A stretch of DNA of 7,736 nt from NCBI GenBank assembly GCA_905235775.1, contig CAJOMY010000077.1, positions 13,661-21,396 of the forward strand. The letters are read 5' to 3'. Source of the stretch: an uncultured Bacteroidales bacterium (GTDB taxonomy: Bacteria; Bacteroidota; Bacteroidia; Bacteroidales; UBA932). Within the stretch, counting starts at the first letter, position 1. Each line of letters opens with the position of its first letter. The notes under the pieces are model-generated. The model did not search any database. It was given only the letters and a program-made list of their open reading frames with translations, and had not been told where the DNA came from. Both the position numbers and the translations under genes were made by a program. Positions 6,014 through 7,736 of the stretch are shown here, in pieces.

Positions 6014-6433
6014 ATGGGAGAAATTAGATCACGGATACACCCCAGCCTGACGTTGGAATACATTATAACCGGTCCAGAGAATAAGCTATTCGATCGAAAG
6101 TCTTCTATGGTTCGGCCTGTAAATTTAGCTCCATTAATTTCGGCATTTGCGAATGCTGAAGGAGGGACGATAGCGATTGGTATTAACGAGAAAAGCAGAA
6201 GTGTAGAAGGAATTGATACGTGCGGATCAGAAAGAATCAACAATTTCATAGCAGCGCACAAAACATGTTGCAAGCCCATGCCTCGTTGTCAGGAAGAATT
6301 TATCGAAGTAGAAAACCAAAATGGGGAAAGAGACAGACTGCTCTTGTTGCACATTGAAGCAAGTATCGATCAGGTAATTCGCACGAGTAATGATTCAACC
6401 TTTCTCCGAATTGGGAATACAAAAGCGACATAG
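6014..6433 (+). CDS. truncated AlbA_2 (Schlafen-like) domain protein
   Basis: A 139-residue frame matching the AlbA_2 putative DNA-binding domain: LEYIITGPENKLFDRKSS at the start, AFANAEGGTIAIGI (44-57) as its most recognisable motif, then GERDRLLLLHIEAS and FLRIGN near the end. Full-length relatives usually go on for several hundred residues with an ATPase-like or winged-helix part; here a TAG follows directly after the domain. Neither other frame past the stop gives a recognisable continuation. It is either a solitary-domain protein or, more likely, the 5' remnant of a longer gene. The DNA from about 5915 to 6510 is visibly richer in A and T than the operon, which suggests separate origin. 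A TTTG lies at 5978-5981, but no good TAnnTTTG follows, so no promoter is called. It interrupts an otherwise capsule-related gene run. Confidence 0.65.
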   Translation: MGEIRSRIHPSLTLEYIITGPENKLFDRKSSMVRPVNLAPLISAFANAEGGTIAIGINEKSRSVEGIDTCGSERINNFIAAHKTCCKPMPRCQEEFIEVENQNGERDRLLLLHIEASIDQVIRTSNDSTFLRIGNTKAT

Positions 6434-6441
6434 TGAGAAGC

Positions 6442-6476
6442 ATTGAATCTGGAGTCACTGCCAGTTCAGATTCAAT
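6442..6476. terminator. perfect 10-bp inverted repeat after the AlbA_2 gene
   Basis: ATTGAATCTG (6442-6451) and CAGATTCAAT (6467-6476) are perfect inverted repeats around a 15-nt loop, beginning 8 bases after the stop codon. The position fits a transcript end. There is no following T-run and the stem is AT-rich, so it could instead be the mark of a past insertion or a protein-binding site. Confidence 0.4.
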
Positions 6477-6509
6477 CGTGTTATAACAATCAGCAAAACA
6501 TAAGATAAA

Positions 6510-7325
6510 TTGAAAACAATCACGACAATAGTAAAGCCATTATTGGTCATATCATTCGTTCTGGCAAGTATGTCCGCAGCCCGGGCGCAGTTCACGGACA
6601 GCAGCACGGGCTTGCTGCAGATGCCGACGGCGGAGATGCAGGCGGACGGGACGTTCATGATCACGAACAACTTTTTGAATCAGCACGCGACGGCATCACA
6701 GTGGAATTACGACACCTTCCAGTACGGTATTTATGTGTCGTTCTGGGGAAGATTGGAAATCGGTTATGTCTGTACCATCTTCAACGGGGCATGGGATCCG
6801 AGATCGCCAGAAGAGAAGGGTGAGCGCTGGACAATCATGAGAAATCAGGATCGTCATTTCGTGGGACGGATCTGTCTGCTGCGGGAGAACGAGTTTGGGC
6901 TCAAGTGGATGCCGGCGCTGGTGGTGGGGGTAAGTGATCCGACGACTGGAAGCGGAGGCGGAGAATATACGACAGGCGATGTGACAGGAACCGGCAATGG
7001 CTACTTCAACCGCAACTTCGTGGTGCTGACCAAGCATTTCCAGACCCCCTGGGGCCCTATTGGCGCCCATGCCGGATACCAGTTCAACCGTCGGACGGAC
7101 TACCCGATCAATGCTCCCTGCGCCGGCGTGGACTGGTCGCCGGTGTGGATCCGGAACAAGGGCATCCTGGACAACGTAAAGGTCATCCTCGAGTACGACT
7201 CCCGGACGGTGAACATGGGTTTCATCGCCTCGATCTGGGACAACCGCTTCGAAGCGATGTTCGAACTGCAGAACTTCCAGTGGATCAACTTCGGACTGCG
7301 TTTCAAGGTGCGGCTGAAGAAATAA
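6510..7325 (+). CDS. secreted YjbH-like exopolysaccharide-associated outer-membrane protein
   Basis: A 271-residue protein. Residues 1-26 form a signal peptide: lysines at 2 and 9, a hydrophobic LLVISFVLASMSAA core and an ARA-Q cleavage site. The mature part resembles the Bacteroidota YjbH-domain group: FTDSSTGLLQMPTAEMQADG near its start, then alternating aromatic strands and glycines (YGIYVSFWGRLEIGY, FGLKWMPALVVGVSD, GAHAGYQFN), ending in LRFKVRLKK. This looks like a small outer-membrane beta-barrel. YjbH-type proteins go with exopolysaccharide operons, but their exact role is not well defined. The start is TTG at 6510: a stop at 6501-6503 bars anything longer, and the next in-frame ATG would remove most of the signal peptide. 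Its GC-rich body contrasts with the AT-rich stretch before it. The next gene starts 15 nt downstream. Confidence 0.68.
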   Translation: MKTITTIVKPLLVISFVLASMSAARAQFTDSSTGLLQMPTAEMQADGTFMITNNFLNQHATASQWNYDTFQYGIYVSFWGRLEIGYVCTIFNGAWDPRSPEEKGERWTIMRNQDRHFVGRICLLRENEFGLKWMPALVVGVSDPTTGSGGGEYTTGDVTGTGNGYFNRNFVVLTKHFQTPWGPIGAHAGYQFNRRTDYPINAPCAGVDWSPVWIRNKGILDNVKVILEYDSRTVNMGFIASIWDNRFEAMFELQNFQWINFGLRFKVRLKK

Positions 7326-7340
7326 AACTCGTTAGAGATT

Positions 7341-7736
7341 ATGGGTGTATACGAAGAAAATATCATTCCGCTCAAGATTTCACATTTGGCGGAATATGTT
7401 TCCAAAGTGAAGCGCATCTCGCTGGATGATGCGCTGGTGTACATCTATGTGAATCCGATGTACGAGCGGCTATATGACGAGAATGCCAAGTGGTGGTACC
7501 TGAGTACGGAAGCTCTTTACGATGAGTTTGAACGCAAGCGTGAAAGGCAGGAGACAGAGGTTGATAAGGCTGTCTTCGAGTTCTACACCTATTGTCTTGA
7601 GAGCTATGCCATCCACAAGCAGATAAGCGGTATGCGTGCGTGGGTACTATTCAAGGAGACCGGGGCTGATGCGTATGTCACAGACAACTACGACTTGCTC
7701 CATACTCAAGGTCTGGAATATATCTTGGACGACATT
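7341..7736 (+). CDS. DUF3791-like protein with an N-terminal extra module, 3' end outside window
   Basis: A GGT-rich ATG start at 7341 opens a frame that runs to the last base (132 residues visible). Residues 1-68 read as a compact helical module (LKISHLAEYVSKVKRISLDD, then KWWYLSTEALYDEF). A charged linker (ERKRERQETEVDK) follows. Residues 78-132 match the DUF3791 pattern: FYTYCLESYA, WVLFKETGADAYV and the signature NYDLLHTQGLEYILDDI. It has no signal peptide and should be cytoplasmic. In Bacteroidota, DUF3791 genes are often found next to DUF3990 genes, which I recall as ADP-ribosyltransferase-like, in what may be toxin-antitoxin units; the partner would lie just beyond the window. The function is not established. 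Same-strand placement 15 nt after the YjbH-like gene suggests cotranscription. Confidence 0.6.
   Translation, partial: MGVYEENIIPLKISHLAEYVSKVKRISLDDALVYIYVNPMYERLYDENAKWWYLSTEALYDEFERKRERQETEVDKAVFEFYTYCLESYAIHKQISGMRAWVLFKETGADAYVTDNYDLLHTQGLEYILDDI

Overview
The window looks like a capsule or exopolysaccharide biosynthesis locus from a fairly GC-rich member of the Bacteroidota, probably Bacteroidales. Four things point there: a TTTG-N20-TAnnTTTG promoter of the Bacteroidota primary sigma type, an UpxY/NusG-like antiterminator opening the operon, a clostripain-like (C11) peptidase tail upstream, and a YjbH-like outer-membrane protein downstream. All genes read on the + strand.

Layout. Positions 1-522 hold the C-terminal part of a clostripain-family protein. 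Positions 523-786 hold a possible weak terminator, the promoter, and a leader of about 155 nt that starts with a strong hairpin. From 787 to 5771 runs a tight operon: UpxY-like antiterminator, GHMP sugar kinase of galacturonokinase type, nucleotidyltransferase, UDP-glucose 6-dehydrogenase and UDP-glucuronate 4-epimerase. Intergenic gaps are near zero, with ATGA or TGATG overlaps from the nucleotidyltransferase onward. The operon runs into a 48-codon remnant of rfbA (5768-5914) that keeps only the two ends of the enzyme. Next comes an AT-richer patch with an AlbA_2 (Schlafen-like) domain gene that stops right after the domain (6014-6433), then a hairpin, a secreted YjbH-like protein with a TTG start (6510-7325), and a DUF3791-like gene cut by the window end (7341-7736).

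How the genes work together. Ugd and the epimerase would make UDP-glucuronate and then UDP-galacturonate from UDP-glucose. The kinase and nucleotidyltransferase could feed the same pool by salvage of free galacturonate (or a similar sugar) through its 1-phosphate. The antiterminator, acting through the leader RNA, would let transcription run through this long operon.

The most striking feature is a palindromic repeat family, read as peptide CHSERSEES, at three places in consecutive genes. One copy forms the kinase stop codon and the spacer to the next start. A composite copy adds about 30 residues inside Ugd. A complete 55-bp copy adds about 18 residues or more inside the epimerase. The two internal copies keep the reading frame and leave the catalytic motifs intact. 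The segment after the epimerase looks like a site of deletion and insertion.
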